From the NCBI GenBank assembly GCA_036260395.1, contig DASZZY010000081.1, positions 1 through 30,439 of the forward strand: 30,439 nucleotides of DNA, in the 5' to 3' direction. Under the pieces are notes generated by a model. It did not search any database. It saw only the letters and a program-made list of their open reading frames with translations, and had not been told where the DNA came from. Made by a program: the position numbers and the translations under genes. Source of the stretch: DASZZY01 sp036260395 (GTDB taxonomy: Bacteria; Actinomycetota; UBA4738; CALAEC01). Within the stretch, counting starts at the first letter, position 1. The number at the start of each line of letters is the position of its first letter. This document shows positions 22,992 to 30,420 of this stretch, in pieces.

Positions 22992-23575
22992 CGAACGGCG
23001 CTCCCCCCCGGCTCAAGCAGCGGTTCCGCGAGGAGCTGGTGCCCCGGCTCATGGAGGAGCTCGGGTACCGGAACCCGATGGAGGTGCCGCGGCTCGAGAA
23101 GATCGTGGTGAACATCGGGGTCGGCGAGGCGGCCCGGGACGCCAAGGCGCTCGACGGCGCGGTGGAGGACCTGGCCATCATCACCGGCCAGCGACCCGCG
23201 GTGACCAGGGCCCGGAAGTCGATCGCCGCGTTCAAGCTGCGGGCCGGGATGTCGATCGGGGCCAAGGTCACGCTGCGCGGCGACCGGATGTGGGAGTTCC
23301 TGGACCGGCTGCTGGCCACGGCCCTGCCGCGGATCCGCGACTTCCGGGGCCTGAACCCCCGGGCGTTCGACGGGCGCGGCAACTACACGCTGGGGCTCAC
23401 CGAGCAGCTGGTGTTCCCGGAGATCGACTACGACAAGGTCTCGGCGGTCCGGGGCATGGACATCACGGTGGTGACCACGGCCCGGACCGACGACGACGGC
23501 CAGGCCCTCCTGCGCGCGCTGGGATTCCCGCTGCGCGAGGAGGCCGGCGGGCAGGCGGCCGAGGGCGCCGCCTAG
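22988..23575 (+). CDS. rplE: 50S ribosomal protein L5
   Basis: L5 binds 5S rRNA in the central protuberance and bridges to S13. The 195 residues contain LGYRNPMEVPRLEKIVVNIG, ITGQRPAVTRARKSIAAFKL and the conserved FRGLNPRAFDGRGNYTLGL. I chose GTG 22988, overlapping the rplX stop by four bases; it gives the usual N-terminus length. A short Ala/Gly/Glu-rich end (EEAGGQAAEGAA) extends the family C-terminus. Confidence 0.97.
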   Translation: MTNGAPPRLKQRFREELVPRLMEELGYRNPMEVPRLEKIVVNIGVGEAARDAKALDGAVEDLAIITGQRPAVTRARKSIAAFKLRAGMSIGAKVTLRGDRMWEFLDRLLATALPRIRDFRGLNPRAFDGRGNYTLGLTEQLVFPEIDYDKVSAVRGMDITVVTTARTDDDGQALLRALGFPLREEAGGQAAEGAA

Positions 23576-23586
23576 GAGGGACGTTC

Positions 23587-23772
23587 GTGGCGAAGAAGGC
23601 ACTGGTTGAGAAGAGCAGGCGGCGGCCGAAGTTCCGCGTGCGCAAGTACACGCGCTGCGCGCGGTGCGGCCGCCAGCGCGCGGTGTTCCGCCGGTTCGGG
23701 CTGTGCCGGATCTGCTTCCGGGAGCTGGCCCACGCCGGCGAGATCCCCGGCGTGACCAAGGCGTCGTGGTGA
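23587..23772 (+). CDS. rpsZ: 30S ribosomal protein S14, zinc type
   Basis: S14 completes the 30S head. The short 61-residue form has two CxxC pairs (C24, C27, C40, C43: CARCGR and LCRICFRE) that hold zinc, and the family end GEIPGVTKASW. This is the S14 type found in the spc cluster of most Gram-positive bacteria; a zinc-free paralog (rpsN) may exist elsewhere. AGGAGGG lies upstream of the GTG. It is 11 bases after rplE. Confidence 0.97.
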   Translation: MAKKALVEKSRRRPKFRVRKYTRCARCGRQRAVFRRFGLCRICFRELAHAGEIPGVTKASW

Positions 23773-23776
23773 TCCG

Positions 23777-24175
23777 ATGACGATGACCGACCCGATCGCC
23801 GACATGCTGGCCCGGCTCCGGAACGCCAACACGGCGTACAAGGACACGGTGGAGATGCCGGCGTCCCGGCTGAAGGAGGAGATCGCCCGGGTGCTCTCGC
23901 GGGAAGGCTTCGTGAAGGGCTACCGCGTGGAGGGCGACCCTCCCAAGCAGCGGATCGTGGTCGAGATGAAGTACGGCCCCGAGCGGGAGCGGACGATCAG
24001 CGGCCTGAAGCGGGTCTCCCGCCCCGGGCGGCGGGTGTACGCCGACCGGGGGAGCCTCCCGCGGGTCCAGGGCGGGCTCGGCGTGGCGATCCTGTCGACG
24101 TCGCAGGGGCTGCTGACGGACCGGCAGGCCGCCCGCCGGGGCATCGGCGGCGAGGTCATCTGCCATGTCTGGTAG
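23777..24175 (+). CDS. rpsH: 30S ribosomal protein S8
   Basis: S8 is a primary 16S rRNA binder and, in E. coli, the repressor of the spc operon. The 132 residues are normal: MTDPIADMLARLRNANTAYK, SRLKEEIARVLSREGFVKGY, and the C-terminal LGVAILSTSQGLLTDRQAAR with GGEVICHVW. The first ATG at 23777 gives MTMTDP; starting at 23783 is equally possible. The ribosome site is weak; it begins four bases after the rpsZ stop. Confidence 0.97.
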   Translation: MTMTDPIADMLARLRNANTAYKDTVEMPASRLKEEIARVLSREGFVKGYRVEGDPPKQRIVVEMKYGPERERTISGLKRVSRPGRRVYADRGSLPRVQGGLGVAILSTSQGLLTDRQAARRGIGGEVICHVW

Positions 24176-24184
24176 GAGCGTGGA

Positions 24185-24730
24185 GTGAGCAGGATCGGGA
24201 AGCAGCCCATCGCCATCCCCGACGGCGTGACCGTCGAGGTCGACGGCACCACGGTGCGGGTCACCGGCCCCCGGGGCAGCCTCGAACAGGCCGTCAGCCC
24301 CCGGATGCGAGTGGCCGTCGACGACGGCACGGTGCGGGTCGAGCGGCCCTCCGACGAGCGGGTGGACCGCTCCCTGCACGGCCTGACGAGGACGCTGATC
24401 GCCAACATGGTGGAGGGCGTCACCAAGGGGTACGAGAAGCGCCTGGAGATCCAGGGTGTCGGCTACCGGGCCGCGCTGTCGGGCGCCGACCTCGAGCTCC
24501 AGGTCGGCTACTCGCACCCGGTCACCGTGCGCCCGCCGGAGGGCATCGAGTTCGAGGTCCCGGCGGCGAACCGCATCGTGATCCGGGGCAACGACAAGCA
24601 GATGGTGGGCGAGGTCGCGGCCAACGTCCGGAAGGTCCGTAAGCCCGAGCCGTACAAGGGCAAGGGGATCCGGTACGAGGGCGAGTACGTCCGGAAGAAG
24701 GCCGGCAAGGCCGCCAAGGGGGCCCTGTGA
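24185..24730 (+). CDS. rplF: 50S ribosomal protein L6
   Basis: L6 lies near the sarcin-ricin loop and the factor-binding site. The 181 residues match: SRIGKQPIAIPDGVTVEVDG, NMVEGVTKGYEKRLEIQGVG and the end segment RKPEPYKGKGIRYEGEYVRK. The GTG follows AGGAG. The stop overlaps the rplR start by one base. No unusual feature. Confidence 0.98.
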   Translation: MSRIGKQPIAIPDGVTVEVDGTTVRVTGPRGSLEQAVSPRMRVAVDDGTVRVERPSDERVDRSLHGLTRTLIANMVEGVTKGYEKRLEIQGVGYRAALSGADLELQVGYSHPVTVRPPEGIEFEVPAANRIVIRGNDKQMVGEVAANVRKVRKPEPYKGKGIRYEGEYVRKKAGKAAKGAL

Positions 24731-25089
24731 TGGTGCGGGCCGCCGAGAAGCGCGAGGCCCGGGTCCGCCGGCACCGGCGGGTTCGCCGCCGCATCACCGG
24801 GGACGCCGCCCGGCCGCGCCTGGCGGTGTACCGGTCGAACCGGCACGTCTACGCGCAGCTGATCGATGACCTCGAGGGGCGGACGCTCGCGGCGGCGTCG
24901 TCGCGAGAGACGGATGCCGCCGGGGACGGCGACAAGAAGGCCGCGGCCCGGCGGGTCGGCGGGCTGATCGCCCGGCGCGCGCGGGAGGCGGGGATCGAGC
25001 GAGCGGTGTTCGACCGCGGTGGCCGGCTGTACCACGGCCGGGTCCGCGAGGTCGCTGAAGCGGCACGGGAGGAGGGGCTCCAGCTGTGA
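24730..25089 (+). CDS. rplR: 50S ribosomal protein L18
   Basis: L18 joins L5 on 5S rRNA. The 119 residues show the basic N-terminus (RRHRRVRRRITGDAARPRLA), VYRSNRHVYAQLIDDLEG, and the conserved end FDRGGRLYHGRVREVAEAAR. ATG 24730 shares one base with the rplF stop; GTG 24727 would add one residue. AAGGGG lies upstream. Confidence 0.97.
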   Translation: MVRAAEKREARVRRHRRVRRRITGDAARPRLAVYRSNRHVYAQLIDDLEGRTLAAASSRETDAAGDGDKKAAARRVGGLIARRAREAGIERAVFDRGGRLYHGRVREVAEAAREEGLQL

Positions 25090-25679
25090 GACGGTACGAC
25101 GCCGCCGAGGGCAAGACGCCCTACGAGGAGCGGGTCATCTCGATCAACCGCGTGGCCAAGGTGGTCAAGGGCGGGCGGCGGTTCTCGTTCGCCGCGCTGG
25201 TCGTGGTGGGCGACGGCGCCGGGCGCGTGGGGATGGGCTACGGCAAGGCCAAGGAGGTCCCCGCGGCGATCCAGAAGGGCGTCGAGGAGGCCAAGAAGTC
25301 GATGTTCGAGGTGCCGCTGATGGGCACCACGATCCCCCACGCGGTCCTGGGCCAGGACGGCGCCGGCAAGGTGCTGCTCAAGCCGGCCGCCCCGGGCACC
25401 GGCGTGATCGCCGGCGGCCCGGTGCGCGCGGTCGTCGAGTGCGTGGGGATCAAGGACGTCCTGTCGAAGTCGCTGGGGTCGGACAACCCCATCAACATCG
25501 TCCACGCGGCGGTGGCCGGCCTCCGGGCCCTCCGCCGGCCGCAGGAGGTCGCCCGCCTGCGGGACAAAGACGTCCACCAGGTGGCCCCCCGGCCGATGCT
25601 CGACGCGATGGAGGAGGCCGCCCGGCGGAACACCGCGGCCCGGCAGGAAGCGGGGTTGGAGGATCGTGCCGAGGCTTAG
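25086..25679 (+). CDS. rpsE: 30S ribosomal protein S5
   Basis: S5 lies at the back of the decoding centre and affects accuracy and assembly. The S5 N-terminal domain is seen in VISINRVAKVVKGGRRFSFA and ALVVVGDGAGRVGMGYGKAK, and the C-terminal domain in GTGVIAGGPVRAVVECVGIK and LGSDNPINIVHA. The 197 residues include an Arg/Glu/Ala-rich end longer than the E. coli protein. The GTG overlaps the rplR stop by four bases with GGAGGAGGGG upstream. The end overlaps rpmD by 14 bases. Confidence 0.97.
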   Translation: MRRYDAAEGKTPYEERVISINRVAKVVKGGRRFSFAALVVVGDGAGRVGMGYGKAKEVPAAIQKGVEEAKKSMFEVPLMGTTIPHAVLGQDGAGKVLLKPAAPGTGVIAGGPVRAVVECVGIKDVLSKSLGSDNPINIVHAAVAGLRALRRPQEVARLRDKDVHQVAPRPMLDAMEEAARRNTAARQEAGLEDRAEA

Positions 25680-25851
25680 GGTCACCCAGGTGCGGAGCGC
25701 GGTGGGCCGCTCGCAGCGCCAGAAGGACACCGTCCGGGCGCTGGGGCTGAAGCGGCTCCGCCACAGCGTCACGCACGACGACCGCCCGGAGATCCGGGGC
25801 ATGATCGCCCGCGTCGCTCACCTGGTGACCGTCGAGGAGGTGGCGGAGTGA
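25666..25851 (+). CDS. rpmD: 50S ribosomal protein L30
   Basis: L30 is a small 50S protein that is lost in some bacterial groups; its presence here is a useful lineage character. The 61 residues match: LRVTQVRSAVGRSQRQKDTV, LGLKRLRHSVTHDD and IRGMIARVAHLVTVEEV. The GTG lies 14 bases inside rpsE in another frame, with GGAGG just upstream, so translation should be coupled. The stop overlaps rplO by four bases. Confidence 0.97.
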   Translation: MPRLRVTQVRSAVGRSQRQKDTVRALGLKRLRHSVTHDDRPEIRGMIARVAHLVTVEEVAE

Positions 25852-26291
25852 AGGTCCATCATCTACGCCCGGCGCCGGGCTCCACCAGGGAGCGGCGGCG
25901 CGTGGGCCGCGGCCGGGCGGCCGGCCAGGGCAAGACCGCCGGCCGTGGCACGAAGGGCTACCTGGCTCACAACCCCAAGCGGACCGGCTACGAGGGCGGC
26001 CAGATGCCGCTCCAGCGCCGGCTCCCCAAGAAGAAGGGGTTCACGAACCTCGGGGCCCAGGAGTGGACGGTCGTGAACGTCGAGCGCCTGGGCCAGCGGT
26101 TCGGCGAGGGCGACGTGGTCACGCCGGAGGCTATGGCCTCCGCGGGTCTGGTCCGCCGCCGGCTGCCGGTGAAGGTCCTGGGGCGGGGCGAGATCGACCG
26201 CCCGCTGCAGGTCCAGGCCCACGGGTTCTCGCGCTCCGCGCGTCAGAAGATCGAGCAGGCCGGCGGGCGAGTCGAAGTCCTCGGAGAGTAG
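25848..26291 (+). CDS. rplO: 50S ribosomal protein L15
   Basis: L15 is a late assembly protein with a long Gly/Arg-rich N-terminal extension into rRNA. That part is clear here (RVGRGRAAGQGKTAGRGTKG, then FEGGQMPLxxRLPK-like YEGGQMPLQRRLPKKKG). The globular end includes ADGFSxxA-like AHGFSRSARQKIEQAGGRVE. The GTG overlaps the rpmD stop by four bases, with GGAGGTG upstream. 147 residues, normal. secY follows after 30 bases. Confidence 0.97.
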   Translation: MKVHHLRPAPGSTRERRRVGRGRAAGQGKTAGRGTKGYLAHNPKRTGYEGGQMPLQRRLPKKKGFTNLGAQEWTVVNVERLGQRFGEGDVVTPEAMASAGLVRRRLPVKVLGRGEIDRPLQVQAHGFSRSARQKIEQAGGRVEVLGE

Positions 26292-26321
26292 ACTGATGCG
26301 CTCGCTGAAGAGGACCACACG

Positions 26322-27590
26322 ATGTTGAGAGCCGTCATCAACGCGTTCAAGATCCCGGACCTCCGGGCCAAGATCCTGTTCACGCTGTTCATCATCGCGG
26401 TGTACCGGCTCGGCTCGTTCGTCCCGGTGCCGAACGTGAACGTCGACGCCCTGGCCCAGCAGGGGGCCGGCGAGACGGGCCTGCTGTCGTTCATCAACCT
26501 GTTCTCGGGGGGCGCGCTGAGCCGCCTGGCGGTGTTCGCGCTGGGGATCATGCCGTACATCACGAGCTCGATCATCATGCAGCTCCTGGCGGTGGTCATC
26601 CCCAAGCTCGAGCAGTGGCGGAAGCAGGGGGAGATGGGCCAGAAGAAGATCACCCAGTGGACCCGCTACATGACGGTGACGCTGGCCCTGCTCCAGTCGA
26701 CCGGGCTGATCTTCCTGTTCAACAACCAGGCGCCGGGCAGCATCATCTCGTTCACGCCGCCGCGGGTGGCGTTCATGGTCATGACGCTGACCGCCGGCAC
26801 CGCGCTCATCATGTGGCTCGGCGAGCTCATCACCCAGCGGGGCATCGGCAACGGGATGTCGATCCTGATCTTCGCCAGCATCATCTCCCGGCTGCCGTTC
26901 GAGGGGTCGGCGGTACTGCGCTCCGCGGGCGGGGTCGCCTTCGTGGTCGTCCTGGCACTGGCGCTGGGGATCATCGTGGCCGTGGTGTTCATGGAGCAGG
27001 GGCAGCGGCGGATCCCGGTCCAGTACGCCAAGCGGGTCGTGGGCCGGCGGATGACGTCCGGCGGGAGCACCTACATCCCGCTCAAGGTCAACCAAGCCGG
27101 CGTCATCCCGATCATCTTCGCCTCGTCGGTGCTGTACTTCCCGACGTTGCTGGGCTCGGTCATCCAGTGGGGGCCGTTCCAGAACTTCCTGAACAACCAT
27201 CTGCTCAACCAGGCCAGCGTCGTCTACATCCTGCTGTACGCGCTGATGGTGATCTTCTTCGCGTACTTCTACACGGCGATCCAGTTCAACCCGATCGACA
27301 CCGCCGACAACATCCGGAAGTACGGCGGGTTCATCCCCGGCATCCGGCCCGGCAAGCCGACCGCCGACCACCTGGACCACATCCTGACCCGCATCACGCT
27401 GCCGGGGTCGCTGTTCCTGGCCACGATCGCGGTCATCCCCTCGATCGCCTTCGCGTTCCTGCTCGTGGACCCCACCCAGTTCCCGTTCGGCGGCACCTCG
27501 ATCCTCATCGTGGTGGGCGTGGCGCTGGAGACCATGAAGCAGCTCGAGTCCCAGCTCACGATGCGCCACTACGAGGGCTTCCTCCGGTGA
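26322..27590 (+). CDS. secY: Protein translocase subunit SecY
   Basis: SecY is the channel of the Sec translocon; with SecE and SecG it passes proteins through or into the membrane, driven by SecA or the ribosome. The 422 residues show ten hydrophobic spans. TM1 starts near residue 18 (ILFTLFIIAVYRLGSF), TM2 has the IMPYITSSIIMQLL signature, and TM7 (GVIPIIFASSVLYFPTLL) follows the cytosolic loop with QGQRRIPVQYAKR, which contacts SecA and the ribosome. TM10 (GTSILIVVGVALETMKQLES) closes it. A purine-rich GAAGAGGA precedes the ATG. Last of the protein-export genes in the usual rplO-secY-adk-map order; the stop overlaps adk by four bases. Confidence 0.98.
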   Translation: MLRAVINAFKIPDLRAKILFTLFIIAVYRLGSFVPVPNVNVDALAQQGAGETGLLSFINLFSGGALSRLAVFALGIMPYITSSIIMQLLAVVIPKLEQWRKQGEMGQKKITQWTRYMTVTLALLQSTGLIFLFNNQAPGSIISFTPPRVAFMVMTLTAGTALIMWLGELITQRGIGNGMSILIFASIISRLPFEGSAVLRSAGGVAFVVVLALALGIIVAVVFMEQGQRRIPVQYAKRVVGRRMTSGGSTYIPLKVNQAGVIPIIFASSVLYFPTLLGSVIQWGPFQNFLNNHLLNQASVVYILLYALMVIFFAYFYTAIQFNPIDTADNIRKYGGFIPGIRPGKPTADHLDHILTRITLPGSLFLATIAVIPSIAFAFLLVDPTQFPFGGTSILIVVGVALETMKQLESQLTMRHYEGFLR

Positions 27591-28231
27591 GGATCGTGCT
27601 GTTCGGCCCGCCGGGGGCCGGAAAGGGGACGCAGGCCCACCGGCTGGCCGACTACTACGGCGTCCGGCTGATCGCCACCGGCGACATCTTCCGGAAGAAC
27701 GTCCGGCACGAGACCCCGCTGGGGCTGAAGGCCAAGTCGTACATGGACGCCGGCGAGCTGGTGCCCGACGACATCGTGATCGAGATGCTGATGCAGGAGC
27801 TGGCCCGGTCGAACAACGGGTTCATCCTGGACGGCTTCCCGCGCACGATCCCCCAGGCCGAGGCGCTCGAGCAGGCGCTGGAGGGGAGCGGCCAACCGCT
27901 GGACGCGGTGCTGAAGTTCGACATCCCGGACGAGGTGGCGGTGGCCCGGCTGGCGGGCCGGCGGACGTGCTCTCACTGCGAGCGCACCTACAACCTCGAG
28001 CTCAAGCCTCCGCGGGACGAGGGGATCTGCGACTCGTGCGGCGGCGAGCTGGTCGGGCGCCGGGACGACAGCGAGGAGACCGTCCGGCACCGGCTGGAGG
28101 TCTACCACCGCGACACCGAGCCGGTCCAGAACTTCTACTCGGAGCGCGACCTGCTCCGGAAGGTGGATGCCGTCGGGGACGTGCGCGAGGTCACCCGCCG
28201 GGCGGTCGCCGTGCTCGGCGACATCGAGTGA
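27587..28231 (+). CDS. adk: Adenylate kinase, zinc-lid type
   Basis: Adenylate kinase catalyses ATP + AMP = 2 ADP and balances adenylate pools in the cytoplasm. From GTG 27587 the 214-residue product has the P-loop GPPGAGKGT (7-15), the AMP-binding TGDIFR and GFPRT segments, and the LID domain with two CxxC pairs (C128, C131, C148, C151), so the lid probably binds zinc as in Gram-positive enzymes. The GTG sits in a GTGA overlap with the secY stop. The frame is open upstream inside secY, but only this start gives the family N-terminus. Confidence 0.97.
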   Translation: MRIVLFGPPGAGKGTQAHRLADYYGVRLIATGDIFRKNVRHETPLGLKAKSYMDAGELVPDDIVIEMLMQELARSNNGFILDGFPRTIPQAEALEQALEGSGQPLDAVLKFDIPDEVAVARLAGRRTCSHCERTYNLELKPPRDEGICDSCGGELVGRRDDSEETVRHRLEVYHRDTEPVQNFYSERDLLRKVDAVGDVREVTRRAVAVLGDIE

Positions 28232-28995
28232 TCATCCGGAAGTCCCCGCAGGAGATCGACCGCATGCGGCGGGCCGGCCGCATCGTGGCCGACACGATCG
28301 AGCGCCTCCTGGAGGAGATCCGGCCGGGGATCACCACCCTCCACCTGGACCGGGTCGCCGAGCGGCACATCCGGAAGGCCGGGGCCATCCCGTCGTTCAA
28401 GGGGTACCGCGGGTTCCCGGCCTCGATCTGCACGTCGCTGAACGAGGAGATCGTGCACGGCATCCCAGGGACCCGGGTCCTGGGCGCCGGGGACCTGCTG
28501 TCGCTGGACGTGGGGGCCATCTGGGAGGGGTACCACGGCGACTCGGCGGTGTCGGTGTTCGTGGGGGAGCCCTCGTCGGCGGAGGCCGAGAAGCTGGTAC
28601 GGGCGACCGAGGAGTCCCTGGAGGCTGGGATCTCCCAGCTCCGGCCGGGGAACCGGCTGTCGGACGTGGGGCACACGATCCAGCAGGTGGTGGAGGGCGC
28701 CGGGTTCAGCGTGGTCCGTGAGTACGTGGGCCACGGGATCGGCCAGAGCCTCCACGAGGACCCCCCGATCCACAACTACGGGCCGCCGGGGCGGGGCCCG
28801 GAGGTCCGGCCGGGCCTCGTGGTCGCGGTGGAGCCGATGGTCAACGTCGGTGGGTGGAAGACGCGGCTCCTCGGCGACGGGTGGACCGTGGTGACGGAGG
28901 ACGGGAGCCTGAGCGCCCATTTCGAGCACACGATCGCGGTCACCGAGGACGGCCCCGAGGTGCTTACCGCCCGAAAGCTGAGCGGGCCCCTGTGA
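28228..28995 (+). CDS. map: Methionine aminopeptidase, type I
   Basis: This enzyme removes the N-terminal methionine from new proteins at the tunnel exit. From GTG 28228 the 255-residue product keeps all five metal ligands, D94, D105, H169, E202 and E233 (in SLDVGAIWEGYHGDS, VGHGIGQSLHEDP, VEPMVNVG and HFEHTIAVTE), with spacing like the E. coli enzyme. The short length and absence of an N-terminal zinc finger fit subclass Ia. The start overlaps the adk stop by four bases. It is the last gene of the long plus-strand run. The next gene is convergent and ends nine bases beyond. Confidence 0.97.
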   Translation: MIIRKSPQEIDRMRRAGRIVADTIERLLEEIRPGITTLHLDRVAERHIRKAGAIPSFKGYRGFPASICTSLNEEIVHGIPGTRVLGAGDLLSLDVGAIWEGYHGDSAVSVFVGEPSSAEAEKLVRATEESLEAGISQLRPGNRLSDVGHTIQQVVEGAGFSVVREYVGHGIGQSLHEDPPIHNYGPPGRGPEVRPGLVVAVEPMVNVGGWKTRLLGDGWTVVTEDGSLSAHFEHTIAVTEDGPEVLTARKLSGPL

Positions 28996-29010
28996 GCCTG
29001 CATCTCAGGC
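28996..29010. terminator. Small hairpin between convergent map and VOC genes
   Basis: GCCTG (28996-29000) and CAGGC (29006-29010) flank a five-base loop, in the gap and over the VOC stop codon. It could weakly terminate from both sides. It has no T-run and only five pairs, so the call is tentative. Confidence 0.25.
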
Positions 29011-29418
29011 CAGGCCCACCGCCCGGGCCAGGCGCTCGCGCCCCGTCTGCCCGATGCCGAGCACGTTCCCCTCGCTGTCCTTGAACCACGCCACCCGGTC
29101 GGGACCGATGTCCGCGATGCCGTTCTCGTCCGTCTTCAGCCCCGGCAAGTCGTAGGACTCGAAACGGACCCCGCGCGCCCGCAGGTCCGGGACCTCCGCC
29201 TCGATGTCCGGCGTCAGCCACCCCAGCACCGTCTGCTCGGCGGTCCCGGCCGCAGCCGACGGGTACAGCGTGAAGGTGGATCCCCCGCAGGCGTAGTGGA
29301 TGGCGTGCTCGTCCTCGTCGACCGGCTGCAGGCCGAGCTTGTCCCGGTACCATCGCTTGGCCCGGGCCAGATCGGCCACCGGGAGCTGAGCCCCGCACGG
29401 AAGCTCCTTCAGCGCCAC
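29005..29418 (-). CDS. VOC family protein (glyoxalase/bleomycin-resistance fold)
   Basis: The 137-residue product has the two-repeat VOC fold. The first half includes LPVADLARAKRWYRDKLGLQ, the usual entry to the family, then ACGGSTFTLYPS; the second ends WFKDSEGNVLGIGQ. In catalytic members a His near the start and a Glu after the GN turn bind metal. Here they look like Gln (GAQLPV) and Gly (NVLGI), so a glyoxalase-type metal reaction is unlikely; ligand binding or an unknown reaction is possible. The GTG start has GAGGTGG upstream. It lies antisense between map and rpmJ, where infA is normally found, and it is a likely insertion. The substrate is not known. Confidence 0.88.
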   Translation of the reverse strand: MALKELPCGAQLPVADLARAKRWYRDKLGLQPVDEDEHAIHYACGGSTFTLYPSAAAGTAEQTVLGWLTPDIEAEVPDLRARGVRFESYDLPGLKTDENGIADIGPDRVAWFKDSEGNVLGIGQTGRERLARAVGLA

Positions 29419-29436
29419 GCGCCACCACCTCTCTCA

Positions 29437-29466
29437 TGGACGTATCGTTCCGCGCTACCGTATACT
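29437..29466 (+). promoter_or_regulatory. Promoter for rpmJ-rpsM-rpsK
   Basis: TGGACG (29437-29442, four of six consensus bases) and TATACT (29461-29466) are 18 bases apart, in the gap after the antisense VOC gene. A promoter is needed here because that gene breaks the usual map-infA-rpmJ run. The same TATACT -10 occurs at rpoB and rpsL. Confidence 0.75.
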
Positions 29467-29473
29467 TCGTGTG

Positions 29474-29492
29474 CAGCCCCCCGCGGGGGCTG
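29474..29492 (+). promoter_or_regulatory. Palindromic leader hairpin before rpmJ
   Basis: CAGCCCCC (29474-29481) pairs perfectly with GGGGGCTG (29485-29492) around a three-base loop, right at the predicted transcription start. TGTGTTTGCG follows. It may be a mRNA-stabilising 5' hairpin, a weak attenuator or a DNA operator. I recognise no named element. Confidence 0.5.
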
Positions 29493-29528
29493 TGTTTGCG
29501 TGTCCGGAAGTCCTCGAGGAGCCGAGAG

Positions 29529-29642
29529 ATGAAGGTACGGCCGTCGGTGCGGCCCATGTGCGAGAAGTGCAAGATCGTCCGGCGCCGCCGCCGGGTGATG
29601 GTCATCTGCTCGAACCCTCGGCACAAGCAGCGGCAGGGGTAG
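29529..29642 (+). CDS. rpmJ: 50S ribosomal protein L36, zinc form
   Basis: L36 is the smallest 50S protein. The 37 residues read MKVRPSVRPMCEKCKIVRRR and end with VICSNPRHKQRQG. They have the C-x2-C-x12-C-x4-H zinc site (C11, C14, C27, H32) of the C+ form. GAGGAG lies seven bases before the ATG. Normally infA is directly upstream; here a promoter and leader are. rpsM follows after seven bases. Confidence 0.96.
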   Translation: MKVRPSVRPMCEKCKIVRRRRRVMVICSNPRHKQRQG

Positions 29643-29649
29643 GAGGGCC

Positions 29650-30027
29650 ATGGCACGGATCGCCGGCGTCGACCTCCCCCGCGACAAGCGGGTGGACATC
29701 GCGCTGACCTACATCTACGGGATCGGCACCACCAAGGCGCGCCAGACTGTGGCCGGCACCCGCATCGACGGCGGGACCAAGGTCCGCGACCTGGCCGAGG
29801 AGGAGGTCGTCCGGATCCGCGACTGGATCGGCCAGAACTACAAGGTCGAGGGCGACCTCCGCCGCGACGTGGCCCAGGACATCAAGCGCAAGATCGAGAT
29901 CGCCGCGTACCAGGGGCTCCGGCACCGCCGCAGCCTCCCGGTGCACGGGCAGCGGACCCACACCAACGCCCGGACCCGGAAGGGCCCGAAGAAGACCGTG
30001 GGCATCAAGAGGAAGAAGGGCAAGTAA
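29650..30027 (+). CDS. rpsM: 30S ribosomal protein S13
   Basis: S13 lies in the 30S head and contacts the P-site tRNA and L5. The 125 residues show ARIAGVDLPRDKRVDIALTY, IYGIGTTKARQT, the helix-two-turn-helix region and the basic C-terminal tail (GQRTHTNARTRKGPKKTVGI, then KRKKGK) that touches tRNA. Strong AGGAGGG precedes the ATG. It is the first gene of the classic alpha cluster (rpsM-rpsK-rpsD-rpoA-rplQ). Confidence 0.98.
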   Translation: MARIAGVDLPRDKRVDIALTYIYGIGTTKARQTVAGTRIDGGTKVRDLAEEEVVRIRDWIGQNYKVEGDLRRDVAQDIKRKIEIAAYQGLRHRRSLPVHGQRTHTNARTRKGPKKTVGIKRKKGK

Positions 30028-30030
30028 CCC

Positions 30031-30420
30031 GTGGCCAAGCCCAAGAAGAAGACCCGCAAGAAGGAGAAGAAGAACGTCCCGCACGGGGCGGCTCACATCA
30101 AGTCGACGTTCAACAACACGATCATCACGATCACCGACCCGGACGGGAACACCGTGGCGTGGGCCAGCTCGGGGAACGTCGGGTTCAAGGGCTCCCGGAA
30201 GTCCACGCCGTTCGCCGCCCAGCTGGCGGCCGAGGCGGCGGCCCGGCGGGCCCAGGAGCACGGCGTCCGGCGGGTCGACGTGTTCGTGAAGGGCCCGGGC
30301 TCCGGCCGGGAGACCGCCATCCGGTCGCTGGCCGCCACGGGCCTGGAGATCCTGGGGATCCAGGACGTCACCCCGGTGCCCCACAACGGGTGCCGCCCGA
30401 GGAAGCGGCGCCGGGTCTAG
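30031..30420 (+). CDS. rpsK: 30S ribosomal protein S11
   Basis: S11 lies on the 30S platform near the E site and Shine-Dalgarno helix. The 129 residues start MAKPKKKTRKKEKKNVPHG and continue with IKSTFNNTIITITDPDGNTV, the SSGNVGFKGSRKSTPFAAQ core, and the end DVTPVPHNGCRPRKRRRV. The GTG begins three bases after the rpsM stop, with AAGGG upstream. Next in order would be rpsD, beyond the window. Confidence 0.98.
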   Translation: MAKPKKKTRKKEKKNVPHGAAHIKSTFNNTIITITDPDGNTVAWASSGNVGFKGSRKSTPFAAQLAAEAAARRAQEHGVRRVDVFVKGPGSGRETAIRSLAATGLEILGIQDVTPVPHNGCRPRKRRRV

